Source of the DNA: Chlorohelix sp037138995
GTDB lineage: Bacteria > Chloroflexota > Chloroflexia > Chloroheliales > Chloroheliaceae
Assembly (NCBI RefSeq): GCF_037138995.1
Contig: NZ_JBAXHI010000019.1
Location: 1 to 64,000, forward strand
Direction: 5' to 3'
DNA length: 64,000 nt
The notes under the pieces are model-generated. The model made no database searches. It had not been told where the DNA came from and saw only the letters and a list, made by a program, of their open reading frames with translations. The position numbers were made by a program, and so were the translations under genes. The stretch's first letter is position 1. Every line of letters begins with the position of its first letter. Shown in pieces: positions 63,653 to 64,000 of the stretch.

Positions 63653-64000
63653 TTGTACGAAATCAAACCAGAGCGACAGCTAGAATTATTGCGTTGGCTT
63701 ATATCTTTCCAAGATGCCCAGTGGTTGATTAAGGCTACTGCGGCATTGGGAAGTTCTGACGCGCTAAAGCTCAATAGCAAAGTTCGGAATGCTTTAGCCA
63801 AAACCGAAATGAAAGCTATTCTGGCGCTAGTTGGTAAGAGCAAAGCCGATAATCTAGCTGATGCCTTTGAGATTCTCAAAACTTTCCTGAGTTTGGTGTA
63901 TGGAGAGCGCGGTTGGAAGGGTGAATTTCGCCTTTTTTCCGAATATCAGGCTGAGATTGAGGTTTCTTCGTGGAGCTTAACCGATACCTTACGTAAAGCC
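63653..64000 (+). CDS. Hypothetical protein, 3' end outside the window
   Basis: An open frame starts with TTG at 63653, with CGGGAG 6 bp upstream, and runs without a stop for 116 codons to the window end. It begins LYEIKPERQLELLRWLIS and is helical and basic-acidic mixed, with FQDAQWLIKATAAL. I do not recognise the family with confidence. It follows the UspA gene by 12 bp and is probably in the same operon. Confidence 0.6.
   Translation, partial: MYEIKPERQLELLRWLISFQDAQWLIKATAALGSSDALKLNSKVRNALAKTEMKAILALVGKSKADNLADAFEILKTFLSLVYGERGWKGEFRLFSEYQAEIEVSSWSLTDTLRKA

Noticed and set aside
1..64000. CRISPR arrays, tRNA or rRNA genes, complete insertion sequences
   Set aside because: No regularly spaced repeats, cloverleaf-like sequence, rRNA segments or transposase-like proteins were seen in the intergenic regions.

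Overview
The window is a bacterial chromosomal segment of moderate GC with about 47 protein genes, no tRNA or rRNA that I can see, and no CRISPR array. It is probably Chloroflexota. The main reasons are secreted proteins built on the same repeated 'FYF-ETGH ... GGL-FGYP-SE ... VQYFQR-RFEYHPE' module, a bifunctional-nuclease (DUF151) protein, several very large membrane sugar-transferase-like proteins, an MtrA/DUF4346 protein and a CdaA/DarA-type c-di-AMP system. The class cannot be fixed from the sequence alone.

Layout. 0.5-6.6 kb (+): methyltransferase, signal peptidase I, bifunctional nuclease, DinB-like protein, then the queuosine genes queA and tgt with an SDR gene between them. 6.7-15.4 kb (+): surface-glycan style genes (two large polytopic membrane proteins, a GT4 glycosyltransferase) mixed with a cystathionine gamma-synthase/lyase, an MtrA-like protein and pth. 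15.5-18.8 kb (+): an MFS transporter and a secreted glycoside-hydrolase-like protein. 18.8-23 kb (-): rpiB-like, alpha/beta hydrolase, a third large membrane protein and a CoA-binding protein. 23.3-32.5 kb: secreted subtilase (+), degenerate low-molecular-weight phosphatase (+), small heme-copper-oxidase-like membrane protein (-), mfd (+) and two small unknown genes (+).

32.5-36 kb (-) is the most unusual part. A 975-residue protein fuses NADAR, a dual-specificity phosphatase and two ADP-ribosylglycohydrolase domains. Its 3' end lies in a perfect 36-bp direct repeat that, with a second copy, brackets a single orphan gene. 36.4-40.9 kb (+): histidine kinase and two response regulators with EAL domains (cyclic-di-GMP turnover). 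41-43.7 kb (+): der, plsY, gamma-carbonic anhydrase-like protein. 43.9-48.1 kb: caspase-like protein with a lost catalytic Cys (+), then a minus-strand group of DUF4388-like, cyclic-nucleotide-binding and histone-deacetylase-family genes. 48.3-54.1 kb (-): a large TPR protein with cdaA and cdaR. 54.3-57.1 kb: acylphosphatase (-), and a PadR regulator with an EmrB/QacA-type exporter (+) behind a three-unit 13-bp iteron. 57.3-61.6 kb (+): glycolate oxidase glcDEF. 61.7-64 kb (+): the c-di-AMP receptor-like darA, a second deacetylase-family gene, a universal stress protein and a gene cut by the window end.

Two themes recur. One is second-messenger signalling: c-di-AMP synthesis plus a PII-like receptor, c-di-GMP hydrolases and a cNMP-binding domain. 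The other is enzyme folds whose diagnostic catalytic residue is replaced (phosphatase, caspase, carbonic anhydrase, MtrA, SDR, RpiB), judged from motif alignment by eye. Many promoters carry an extended -10 of the form TGCTATAAT.
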